Positions 7,822-15,362 of a stretch of DNA of 18,491 nt are shown here, piece by piece. This DNA comes from an uncultured Bacilli bacterium (GTDB lineage: Bacteria > Bacillota_I > Bacilli_A > RFN20 > CAG-826). Numbering within the stretch: position 1 is the stretch's first letter; every line of letters starts with the position of its first letter. The stretch is from contig CAKPAV010000004.1 in NCBI GenBank assembly GCA_934133115.1, forward strand, positions 1 through 18,491, written 5' to 3'. The translations under genes and the position numbers were made by a program. Under the pieces are notes generated by a model. It worked only from the letters and a program-made list of their open reading frames with translations, was not told where the DNA came from and ran no database searches.

Positions 7822-9120
7822 ATGATTGAACAATTTAAGTATTATTTAGTATTTTCACTATCGTATTTTATCGCTAGTCTTGCGGTAACTAACTCCTTAA
7901 AAAGGAGAAAAAAAGAAGGATTTTTTTATATTATTGTTATATTAATTTCTTGCGTTTTATCGCTTATTTTCGCTATTCTTCTCGCCGATTTAAAAACAAA
8001 CAATTACACATCATATAAAGCCATAACTCCTTTAGTTTTTACAATTTTAACTATTCCAACACTTATTCATTTATTTTACTTTATTAAAGAGTCATTAAGC
8101 ACCAGAATATATATGTTTGTTGCAACAACATTAGTCTATAATACCTCATCTTCTATATATAATATGATTTTCTACGCTTATGCTGATTTAGCTAACACTG
8201 GTTATTATCAAGCTTCAAAAACACCAGGCATATGGTTTTTTATATCTATATTATGTAAATTATTATGGTTTTTACTTATATTTTTCATTTTTAAAAAATA
8301 TGCAAGTATAAATAAACAATTTCATATTAATAAGATAATTACAGTATTATTTATTATTGCCGAAGTTGCAATCTTTCTCATAGCTCCTATGCTAAATGAT
8401 AGAATTATGCCGACTAAATATTTGTTTAGAATAAGTTTTGGGGCATTTTGTTTTTATATTATTTCTTTAAGCATGATTTTTGTCTTATCGTTTGCTAACG
8501 AATCTAAGTTAAGAATGAATCAAATGAATAAAATAGTCATCGCATCAATGAAAGAATATGAAATAACAAAAGAAAACATCGAAATCATTAATCAAAAGTG
8601 CCATGATATGCGACATCAAATTAGAGTTGCTCAAAAAAGCGGCAAACTTAACGATGAATTTGTAAACGATACTTTAAAATCAATTAATATTTATGACTGC
8701 AAAACAAAAACAGGCAATGATATTTTAGATGTAATTATAACTAACACAAAATTAAGATGTAATGCAAATGATATAGAATTAAATGTAATTGTTGATGGCA
8801 AACTAATGGACTTCATGCGCGAGGATTATTTAATATCGTTGTTTTCTAATTTGCTTGAAAATGCCACAAATTACGAAATACGAGTTAAAGACAAGGAAAA
8901 AAGAAAAATTTTATTAAAAGTATATTCTTGGAATTCATTTATCAAAATTCACTGTGAAAATTACTATACTGATAATGTTTTTGAAGAAGAAAAGAAAAAT
9001 GAACATTATCATGGTTTTGGTATTCAATCTATGAAAACAATCATCGAAAAATACAACGGACGGTACTTATCAACTATAAAAAATAATAATTTTATTGTGG
9101 ATATTATTTTCAAAAAATAA
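7822..9120 (+). CDS. GHKL sensor histidine kinase, partner of the LytTR regulator
   Basis: A 432-aa membrane kinase. The first 225 residues hold six or seven hydrophobic helices and no large extracellular domain, like AgrC-type sensors. A linker follows, then CHDMRHQI with the probable phosphorylated His261, then the ATPase domain: N-box LFSNLLENA (Asn343, Glu346, Asn347) and G-box HGFGIQSM (397-404). Kinases of this layout pass phosphate to LytTR regulators, and its regulator gene lies 13 bases upstream in the same transcript. AAAGGAA precedes the ATG. With a membrane-embedded sensor it could detect a peptide, a lipid-like or small hydrophobic ligand, membrane state, or an exported protein. 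In this locus a glycan-derived cue is conceivable, but nothing in the sequence shows it. Confidence 0.92.
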   Translation: MIEQFKYYLVFSLSYFIASLAVTNSLKRRKKEGFFYIIVILISCVLSLIFAILLADLKTNNYTSYKAITPLVFTILTIPTLIHLFYFIKESLSTRIYMFVATTLVYNTSSSIYNMIFYAYADLANTGYYQASKTPGIWFFISILCKLLWFLLIFFIFKKYASINKQFHINKIITVLFIIAEVAIFLIAPMLNDRIMPTKYLFRISFGAFCFYIISLSMIFVLSFANESKLRMNQMNKIVIASMKEYEITKENIEIINQKCHDMRHQIRVAQKSGKLNDEFVNDTLKSINIYDCKTKTGNDILDVIITNTKLRCNANDIELNVIVDGKLMDFMREDYLISLFSNLLENATNYEIRVKDKEKRKILLKVYSWNSFIKIHCENYYTDNVFEEEKKNEHYHGFGIQSMKTIIEKYNGRYLSTIKNNNFIVDIIFKK

Positions 9121-9140
9121 ATATTCGTCGATTACTATAT

Positions 9141-9171
9141 TTTTGCGTAAAATATTAACCATTTCACGAAA
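9141..9171 (+). promoter_or_regulatory. Candidate LytTR regulator site 3 (direct repeat, 21-bp period), upstream of the glycosidase-like pair
   Basis: Read rightward, TTTTGCGTAA (9141-9150), 11 bases, TTTCACGAAA (9162-9171). Orientation and 21-bp period are the same as at the other two sites. TATAAA at 9199-9204 begins 27 bases after the second box, so the box would sit just upstream of the -35 position, as expected for activation. Confidence 0.6.
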
Positions 9172-9205
9172 AATTAAAGTAATCATTTTTTAATGTTTTA
9201 TAAAA

Positions 9206-9229
9206 TATTAATGTAAGATTACATTAATA
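9206..9229. repeat. 24-bp perfect palindrome with 11-bp arms
   Basis: TATTAATGTAA (9206-9216) and TTACATTAATA (9219-9229) are exact reverse complements around the two bases GA. It starts two bases after the TATAAA hexamer at 9199-9204. The 2-base centre and the lack of a T-run argue against a terminator; a protein-binding operator is more likely. The cognate regulator is unknown. Confidence 0.6.
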
Positions 9230-9246
9230 AACATATAGATAGAATA

Positions 9247-9276
9247 TTGACAAAATCATATTAAATTTATTATTGT
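9247..9276 (+). promoter_or_regulatory. Possible second promoter for the glycosidase-like pair
   Basis: A perfect TTGACA at 9247-9252 is followed after 18 bases by TATTGT (9271-9276), a weaker -10. It is an alternative to the regulated TATAAA at 9199-9204 and would give a shorter leader of about 75 bases. In such AT-rich sequence the -10 is uncertain. Confidence 0.35.
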
Positions 9277-9327
9277 TTTGCAAAGCTAATATTGTTATAT
9301 TTAGAATCTTATAAAAAATAATTATAG

Positions 9328-9357
9328 AAAGGATTCGAGAAAACACTCGAATAAAGT
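9328..9357 (+). promoter_or_regulatory. Ribosome binding site separated from the start codon by a hairpin
   Basis: AAAGGA (9328-9333) is the only good Shine-Dalgarno sequence before the ATG at 9358, but it is 24 bases away, far beyond normal spacing. The bases between form a hairpin: TTCGAG (9334-9339), loop AAAACA, CTCGAA (9346-9351). Folding it out leaves six bases (9352-9357), an ideal distance. Translation of this gene may therefore depend on RNA structure. Confidence 0.55.
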
Positions 9358-11553
9358 ATGAAAAAGAAATTATCATTTTTAATTGCAACACTCTTTTTAG
9401 GAGCGCTTTCATCATGTGGCAAAAGCACAACCGTTTCCATCGATTATACCGGAGATGAAGAATCGGTAAAATTTGCTATTGAGGAAATTAAAACATCTTT
9501 AAAACAAAATAAATTAAAGTATGTAAATAGCGGCGGTGATTATCAAATCATCATAAATAATTCAACTGAAGATATCGCTAAAGAAGGTTACAAAATTAAA
9601 GTAGAAAATAATACTATTAATGTGCTTTCAAATGACTCGACAGGATTAATGTATGGTGGCTTGCAACTAGCGGAAAACATATCATTAAATAAAGGTATCG
9701 TTAATCTACAAAATTTTGAAGAAAGTCCATATTTAGAATATCGAGGTGTATCTATTAGGCCACCTATGGTGTTAAGAACACCATCATATACAAATAATGG
9801 TGATTCTACTAGATGGAATTTAGAGAATACATGGGATTTAGATTTTTGGCAAGGTTTATTTGATAGAATGGCCAAAATGCGTTATAACTTGCTATCATTT
9901 GCAACAGTTAACTCATTAGCAAATATGGTTAAAGTGCCAGGATATGAAGATTGTGCAATTGATGATGTATTAGAGTATACTGGATCATATGACGATACTT
10001 ATTTAGGCGACTGCACTAACATGTATCGTCCAGAACATATGCAAGAAGGCAATTATCGTGTTGTTAAAAAAATAACAATCGATGAAAAAATCGAATTTTG
10101 GAAACAAGTTATGGAGGCTGCTCATAATCGTGGAATCCATTGGCAAATGTCAACAATGAATATCTATACATTTGCGGAAAATGGTAAATATGGAATTACT
10201 GATGCCCGTGATAATGAAGTTACAAAAGATTATTTTAGAAAAGCGTATACGCAATTAATTAAAACATATCCATACATAGATCAACTAAAAACAACCTGTG
10301 GAGAAAACATGGTTGCTGAAAAAGGAACAGAGGATATCTCAAATAAATGGTATAGATATGTTTATGGTGGCGCTATTGAAGATGCATTTAAAGACAATCC
10401 TGAAAAAGGCAAAAATTTCTTATTAGGATTTGCTGGAGTTGGTAATACACAATTAACTCAAGAATTCTACGATGAATTTAATGATTATCCTTATCCTTTG
10501 TATGTCAATAAAAGATATAATGATACTCGACTATTATCTGTGTCAAAGTGTACTGATAATGATGAATATATTAAAAATATGCCTGAAGGTTGGAACATGA
10601 TTTATAACGTTCGTGGTGAAGATGCATATCACTTAACTTGGGGAGATCCGGATTTTGCTAGAGATTTTGCTAAACATTCTAAAAAAGATCGCGTACTCGG
10701 ATGGCATTTTGCTATTGATGGATATTATGTTTCTGGAAAAGAATATGAATTTGTCGATGATTCTTTAAATGGTGGTTACTATTACGATAGGCATTGGATA
10801 ATGTATACAATGTTTGGAAGATTTGCTTATAATCCAGAAATCACTAATGAAACATGGCAAAAAATAGTTGAAAATCATTATCGTGATGTTAAAACAGAAA
10901 TTGTAGATTTAGCTTGGAAAGCTATGAATACTGCTGGAAAAATAATGCCAAATATCATTTGCCAATTTGCACCTGGTGGTACTGATGCAGCATTCTTACC
11001 GGAAATGTGTACCTCTCATCCAACATTAGGAGGGTTCCTAGGTGTTAAGAAAATGATTAATTCCAATTTAGCAGATCCAGATAGTGATATTTATTCATTT
11101 AGTGAATACGCAAATCTATTAAGTAGTGGCGTAACAAAATTAGAAAAAAGGACACCATTCGATGTTGCAAATGATTTAAGAAAATTAGCAAGTGAAGTAC
11201 TAAAAGATGTTGAATCCGCTCTTAATAAACTAAAAGGTAAAAATACAGAACTTGAAAATTTATTACTTGATCAAAAATTATTTGCTTATTTAGGAAACTA
11301 TTATGCTGACAAATTTGAAGGTACAATGAACTTAAGAATATATAATGATACAAAAGATACTAATTACCAAGAAAAAGCTATTAAAAATTTAGAATCTGCT
11401 TTAGAAAATTGGAAATTATATGCGAATTTATTCTCTTCTAGATTTAAAGAAGAAAGACTTCCTCGTCATGGTGTTATTAACCCTAATAATTTAACTGCTG
11501 CTGTTACGGAAGATATCAATACTGCTAAAACATGGAAATGTAGAACTTATTAA
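9358..11553 (+). CDS. Surface lipoprotein resembling alpha-glucuronidase-type glycoside hydrolases (paralog 1)
   Basis: A 731-aa lipoprotein: MKKK, hydrophobic core, lipobox LSSC with Cys20. Residues about 25-120 look like the small alpha/beta domain found before GH67, GH20 and GH84 catalytic domains (EGYKIKVENNTINVL, then TGLMYGGLQLAENI). Residues about 125-490 have the feel of a TIM barrel: RGVSIRPP, TWDLDFW, VPGYEDC, NIYTFAENGKYGIT, CGEN (Glu316), RGEDAYHLTWGD (Glu421), NGGYYYDRHW and FGRFAYNP. The last resembles a motif in GH67/GH115 alpha-glucuronidases. A helical C-terminal region (about 490-731) completes it. Glu316 and Glu421 are kept in the neighbouring paralog and are candidate catalytic residues. 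It should sit on the outer face of the membrane and attack a side-chain or terminal sugar of a glycan. I cannot assign it to a defined GH family; that it is an enzyme at all is inference. Confidence 0.75.
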   Translation: MKKKLSFLIATLFLGALSSCGKSTTVSIDYTGDEESVKFAIEEIKTSLKQNKLKYVNSGGDYQIIINNSTEDIAKEGYKIKVENNTINVLSNDSTGLMYGGLQLAENISLNKGIVNLQNFEESPYLEYRGVSIRPPMVLRTPSYTNNGDSTRWNLENTWDLDFWQGLFDRMAKMRYNLLSFATVNSLANMVKVPGYEDCAIDDVLEYTGSYDDTYLGDCTNMYRPEHMQEGNYRVVKKITIDEKIEFWKQVMEAAHNRGIHWQMSTMNIYTFAENGKYGITDARDNEVTKDYFRKAYTQLIKTYPYIDQLKTTCGENMVAEKGTEDISNKWYRYVYGGAIEDAFKDNPEKGKNFLLGFAGVGNTQLTQEFYDEFNDYPYPLYVNKRYNDTRLLSVSKCTDNDEYIKNMPEGWNMIYNVRGEDAYHLTWGDPDFARDFAKHSKKDRVLGWHFAIDGYYVSGKEYEFVDDSLNGGYYYDRHWIMYTMFGRFAYNPEITNETWQKIVENHYRDVKTEIVDLAWKAMNTAGKIMPNIICQFAPGGTDAAFLPEMCTSHPTLGGFLGVKKMINSNLADPDSDIYSFSEYANLLSSGVTKLEKRTPFDVANDLRKLASEVLKDVESALNKLKGKNTELENLLLDQKLFAYLGNYYADKFEGTMNLRIYNDTKDTNYQEKAIKNLESALENWKLYANLFSSRFKEERLPRHGVINPNNLTAAVTEDINTAKTWKCRTY

Positions 11554-11577
11554 TATTAAAAAGGAAAAAAAGCAAAC

Positions 11578-13749
11578 ATGAATAAAAAATTATTTAAAAA
11601 ATTATTACTACCTACAATGCTTATAACTATGCTTACTTCTTGTAAAGGAAAAGAAAGAATACAAATTGTATATGATGGTAGCGATAAACCTGTACTAAAT
11701 GCTATAAAGGAAGTTAAAAAAGTAATCAAAAACTCTAATATGGAATTAGTAGATAGCAATCCTAACTACACTATTAAAATATTAGACTCCAATTCACAAC
11801 TAGGCAAAGAAGCCTATACAATAACTAGAAACGAAAGTGAATTTAGCATTTGCGGTGGTGATATAGTCGGCACAATGTATGGAGTATATCAAATTGCAGA
11901 ATCAATTGAACTTAATGGTACATTAAAATCAGTGCAATCGCAATCTGAAAGTCCTTATTTATTAGATAGAGGATTTAGATTGAATCCTCATTTAGATCTA
12001 AGAACTCCAAGTTATACCGCAAATGGAGACGCAACAAGAAATAATCAAGAAAATGTATGGGATTTGGATTTCTGGGATGGATTATTCTCAATGATGTCAA
12101 AATTAAGATATAACATGTTTGAATTTAGTGAAACATGTACATTACCAAGTATGCTTGAAGTTCCAGGATATGAAGATTGCGCTCTAGATGACGTTTATTA
12201 TTATACTGGTGAATATGATGATAGTTATTATGGCAATTCAACTAATATGTTTAGAAACGAACATTTAAATGAAGGTAATTACTATGTATTTAAGAAAATG
12301 ACAATTCAAGAAAAAACTAAACACTGGCAAGATGTTATTCAATTAGCACACGATTATGGCTTAAAATTCATGTTTAGTTATATGAATATTTATACATTTG
12401 CTGAAAATGGAAAATATGGTATTACTTCTGATAGAGCAAATGAAACAACTAAAGATTACTTTCAAAAAGCATTTACTAAATTTTTAGAAACTTTCGATAT
12501 TGATTTATTGAAAGTAAGCGCCGGCGAAAACATGGATTACCCTGCAGATACAAAATCTGTTACCGAGCAATGGGTTTATGATGTCTATGGCAAAGCAGTA
12601 GAAAAATCTATTGTCGGAAAAAAAGATGATTTCACATTAGTTTATGACTACAATAATGATAACTGGCCATTATGGGAAAAATTAAATGTTACTAAAAAAG
12701 CATCTACTCGTTACGCTGATACACACATGTATTCTAAATGTACTAAGCCAACATATTCTCAAGCAAGAAGAGACAACTTACCAGCAGGTGTTAAAGATTT
12801 ATACAATCTAAGAAATGAAGACGCATATCACTTTACATGGGCTGATGTTGAGTGGAGTAGAGAATTTATTAAAAATATGAAGCAAGAGAAATCAGATGGA
12901 TTTTGTCTTGGTAGTGCTGGATATTTTATGGGAAAAGAATATTGTTTTAAAGACGAATCACTTAATGGCGGCTATTATTATGATCGACATTTTGCTAATT
13001 ACACAATGTTCGGTAGATTCTCATATAATCCAGATTTACCAACTGAATATCTTGATTCCCTAGTCTATAATAGATTTAAAAATATTAATAAAAATATTGT
13101 TGATATTGCTTGGAAAGCTATGCAATCTGGATCAAGATGGCTATTAGAATTGCAAAACACATATTATTATGGCGGAACAGACTCTTCTTGGTACCCAGAA
13201 ACATGTCAATCACACCCAAATTTTGGTGGATATCTAGGAATTAAAAGATTTTATAATGCTAACAATGCTTATTTAGGCGGAGATGCATTATCAATTGCTG
13301 AATATGCTAGATTAGTAAAACAAGGTGTTACAAAATTTGATAAAACCACTCCATTAGAAGCTGCAGAAAATCTTCATAAAATCGCAAATGAAACACGTAG
13401 TTTAGTTGCAGATTATAATAAAGCAAAAGGCAAAAAGAGTGTTGAACTAAATAATATAGTTTTAGATCAAGAAACTGTATCATATTTATCTGATTTTTAT
13501 GCTTATAAATTAAAAGCAGCAGTTGCATTACGTTTTTATAATGATACTAAAGACGTTTCAAAGCAAAATGAATCTAAAGAAAACGCTCAAAAAGCATTAG
13601 AGGCTTGGACAAAATATTCTGAACTTTTCTTAAATAGATTTAAAGTTGAAAGATTTGCACGTGTTGGTATCGTTGATCCGAGCGCATATATAAATGATGT
13701 TAAAAAAGATATTACAACTATTGAAAAATGGGTATGTAGAGAACTTTAA
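11578..13749 (+). CDS. Surface lipoprotein resembling alpha-glucuronidase-type glycoside hydrolases (paralog 2)
   Basis: A 723-aa lipoprotein with lipobox LTSC (Cys22), 24 bases downstream of its paralog and so in the same operon; AAAGGA precedes the ATG. The two align along their whole length, sharing SPYL, RTPSYT.NGD.TR, WDLDFW.GLF, VPGYEDCA.DDV, NIYTFAENGKYGIT, GEN (Glu317 here), EDAYH.TW (Glu414), SLNGGYYYDRH and MFGRF.YNP. They differ in other places: AGEN replaces CGEN, RNED replaces RGED, and the region after GEN (about 325-400) is quite different. That pattern suggests an old tandem duplication with the same core chemistry and changed substrate recognition. A beta-domain/TIM-barrel/helical layout is inferred as for the first copy. 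Substrate and family number are not known. Confidence 0.75.
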   Translation: MNKKLFKKLLLPTMLITMLTSCKGKERIQIVYDGSDKPVLNAIKEVKKVIKNSNMELVDSNPNYTIKILDSNSQLGKEAYTITRNESEFSICGGDIVGTMYGVYQIAESIELNGTLKSVQSQSESPYLLDRGFRLNPHLDLRTPSYTANGDATRNNQENVWDLDFWDGLFSMMSKLRYNMFEFSETCTLPSMLEVPGYEDCALDDVYYYTGEYDDSYYGNSTNMFRNEHLNEGNYYVFKKMTIQEKTKHWQDVIQLAHDYGLKFMFSYMNIYTFAENGKYGITSDRANETTKDYFQKAFTKFLETFDIDLLKVSAGENMDYPADTKSVTEQWVYDVYGKAVEKSIVGKKDDFTLVYDYNNDNWPLWEKLNVTKKASTRYADTHMYSKCTKPTYSQARRDNLPAGVKDLYNLRNEDAYHFTWADVEWSREFIKNMKQEKSDGFCLGSAGYFMGKEYCFKDESLNGGYYYDRHFANYTMFGRFSYNPDLPTEYLDSLVYNRFKNINKNIVDIAWKAMQSGSRWLLELQNTYYYGGTDSSWYPETCQSHPNFGGYLGIKRFYNANNAYLGGDALSIAEYARLVKQGVTKFDKTTPLEAAENLHKIANETRSLVADYNKAKGKKSVELNNIVLDQETVSYLSDFYAYKLKAAVALRFYNDTKDVSKQNESKENAQKALEAWTKYSELFLNRFKVERFARVGIVDPSAYINDVKKDITTIEKWVCREL

Positions 13750-13807
13750 AATAATTTTTCAATAAATTTAATATCGTTAACTTTTAAAAACAAAGTCAAA
13801 GTAAATT

Positions 13808-13848
13808 AGGATAGAAATAATTGGTGTTTCTATCCTTTTACTATTTTT
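13808..13848 (+). terminator. Rho-independent terminator after the paralog pair
   Basis: AGGATAGAAA (13808-13817) pairs perfectly with TTTCTATCCT (13827-13836) around a 9-base loop, followed by TTTACTATTTTT. It lies about 60 bases past the second stop codon and marks the right end of the glycan locus. The following stretch to 13927 shows nothing I can identify. Confidence 0.8.
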
Positions 13849-13927
13849 AAGCAACTTTTTGAAAGCTTAGCAATCCTTTTATATACTGATATAGATTTTA
13901 TTGTCTTTTTATAACATTCATATTTTA

Positions 13928-15213
13928 CTATTTTTTAATTTTCCAATATCCTGATTTATTAGATCCTATTCGTTCTATTAAATCTTCGCCCTTTAACTCT
14001 TTGATTATTTGATTAATTCTTGGAACACTTAAACTAGTTACATTAGATATTTCGTTAACTGTAATAGAAGGTTTTACTTTTATAGAATCTAGCACTTTCT
14101 TTTTAGAAGGTGCTAGATTTCTTTCACTATTAATATTATTTATGTTTATTTCATAAGGAAACTTTAAAGTTACAGTAATATGATTATCCATTAATGAGAA
14201 AGCTTCTTTACCATATTTTTTTACAATTTCTGGTACTCCATGACCAGTTTGTTCTGTAGTAGCAAGTTGTCCCATTATTTTTTAAAGCTGAATATTTATT
14301 GGATGACTAACACCATCAAAAAATTCTTCTTTTGAAAAATCAATTGGTAGTCCACCTGTTGATACTATTTCAATACGATCCGAGAATATATAAATAGCAG
14401 GTGGTACCCTTTTATCCCATCTATTATGTAAGCAAGCATTAGTCCAAGCTTCTCTTAAACATTTTTCATCAAATAATTTAATTTCTTTTCTTTGCGCATT
14501 TCCATCCATAATTACTCTAGTTTCATTAAATGATTGTGTATAATCAAGTGCTTGTTGCATAGCAAGAATCATACATTTATAACCATATTCATTACGAACT
14601 AATAATTCCGATTTATCTTTACCAGCAAATCTTACCACTTTAATTGAGCAATTATTGTTATCTGATAAAATATCCGCTAATTCATTATATTTTCCACTTT
14701 TACATAATAAACCAATATTTTTTTCAAATGTTTTATCATTAAATGATAATCATGCATGATATATAATTGTTTCAATTGGTTAAAAGTTAAATCTTGATTA
14801 ATTGCTTCCATACTAGTAATTAATTCAGTGGAATTAGTAAAGATTAATTCTTTTAATAATTCTGGCTCTATTTTGCGATTTTCGTTGTCAGAACGAATAC
14901 GATATTCTCCATCGGCAGAATATGGTTTATTATTTCCAGATGCACTAACAACAATTACTGGCTTATTATCAATTAATTTAATATTAATGCTAGGAATTAC
15001 TACTGGCTTTATTCTACTAGCTATAGCTTGTGATAAATCTAGTATGGTTTTGCTACCAATTTCTTATCCTATAACTTCTCCATTGTCTTTTATACCAAAC
15101 ATAACTTTTGCTGTTCCGTGTTTGTTAAGCATAGCAGCAATCGCTTCAAGTGCCCTTGAAGTTTGGCTAGTACTTTCTTTAAATTCAACATATTCTGTTT
15201 CTATTAGTTTCAT
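13928..15213 (-). pseudogene. Broken AlbA_2 / HATPase_c_4 (RecG-like) DNA-binding regulator
   Basis: The remains of one gene starting at ATG 15213 (CAGGAG 8 bases upstream, MKLIETEYVEFKES...). The N-terminus is an AlbA_2 (formerly AAA_4, Schlafen-like) domain. The middle and C-terminal parts match the HATPase_c_4 region of RecG-like regulators: FDEKCLREAWTNACLHNRWD, DRIEIVSTGGLP, QLATTEQTGHGVPEI. A winged helix follows at the end (ITVNEISNVTSLSVPRINQI). The frame is broken four times: TAA at 15066-15064 (GEVIG*EIG), a two-base frameshift in a TATATAT run near 14759-14766, TGA at 14752-14750 (YHA*LSFND), and TAA at 14284-14282 (INIQL*KIMGQL). Sequence between the lesions is still well conserved, so decay is recent. 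No intact product is expected, although the last 115-118 codon pieces remain open. Confidence 0.88.
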
Positions 15214-15270
15214 ATATTTACTCCTGTTTTCTTATTTTATTGCATACAAAAGCACTAATAAAAGCAAGAT

Positions 15271-15362
15271 TTATTATATAATTATTCTATAACTTTTTTT
15301 GTTATAAATTATGTTTTATCCTATACTTATTATATAGTTTATTCTATAGTTTTTTAACTATA
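15271..15362. repeat. Imperfect direct repeat with short hairpins
   Basis: TTATTATATAATTATTCTAT (from 15271) and TTATTATATAGTTTATTCTA (from 15327) start two copies of about 36 bp, 56 bp apart. Each ends in a small T-loop hairpin (TATAAC-T7-GTTATA; TATAGTT-TTTT-AACTATA). The second copy covers the stop codon of the DUF2130 gene and could help end its transcript; the first lies in the promoter area of the pseudogene. Function is unknown. Confidence 0.4.

Noticed and set aside
9206..9229. Terminator of the sensor kinase gene
   Set aside because: The palindrome has a 2-base centre, no GC-rich stem and no T-run after it.
13928..15213. Reassignment of TAA to Gln (altered genetic code) as an explanation for the in-frame stops
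   Set aside because: All other genes in the window end normally at TAA or TAG, and the same gene also has a TGA and a frameshift, so ordinary decay explains it better.
14828..15292. 154-codon open frame on the plus strand
   Set aside because: It is the antisense of the AlbA_2 pseudogene, whose minus-strand translation is clearly conserved protein. It has no ribosome site of its own.
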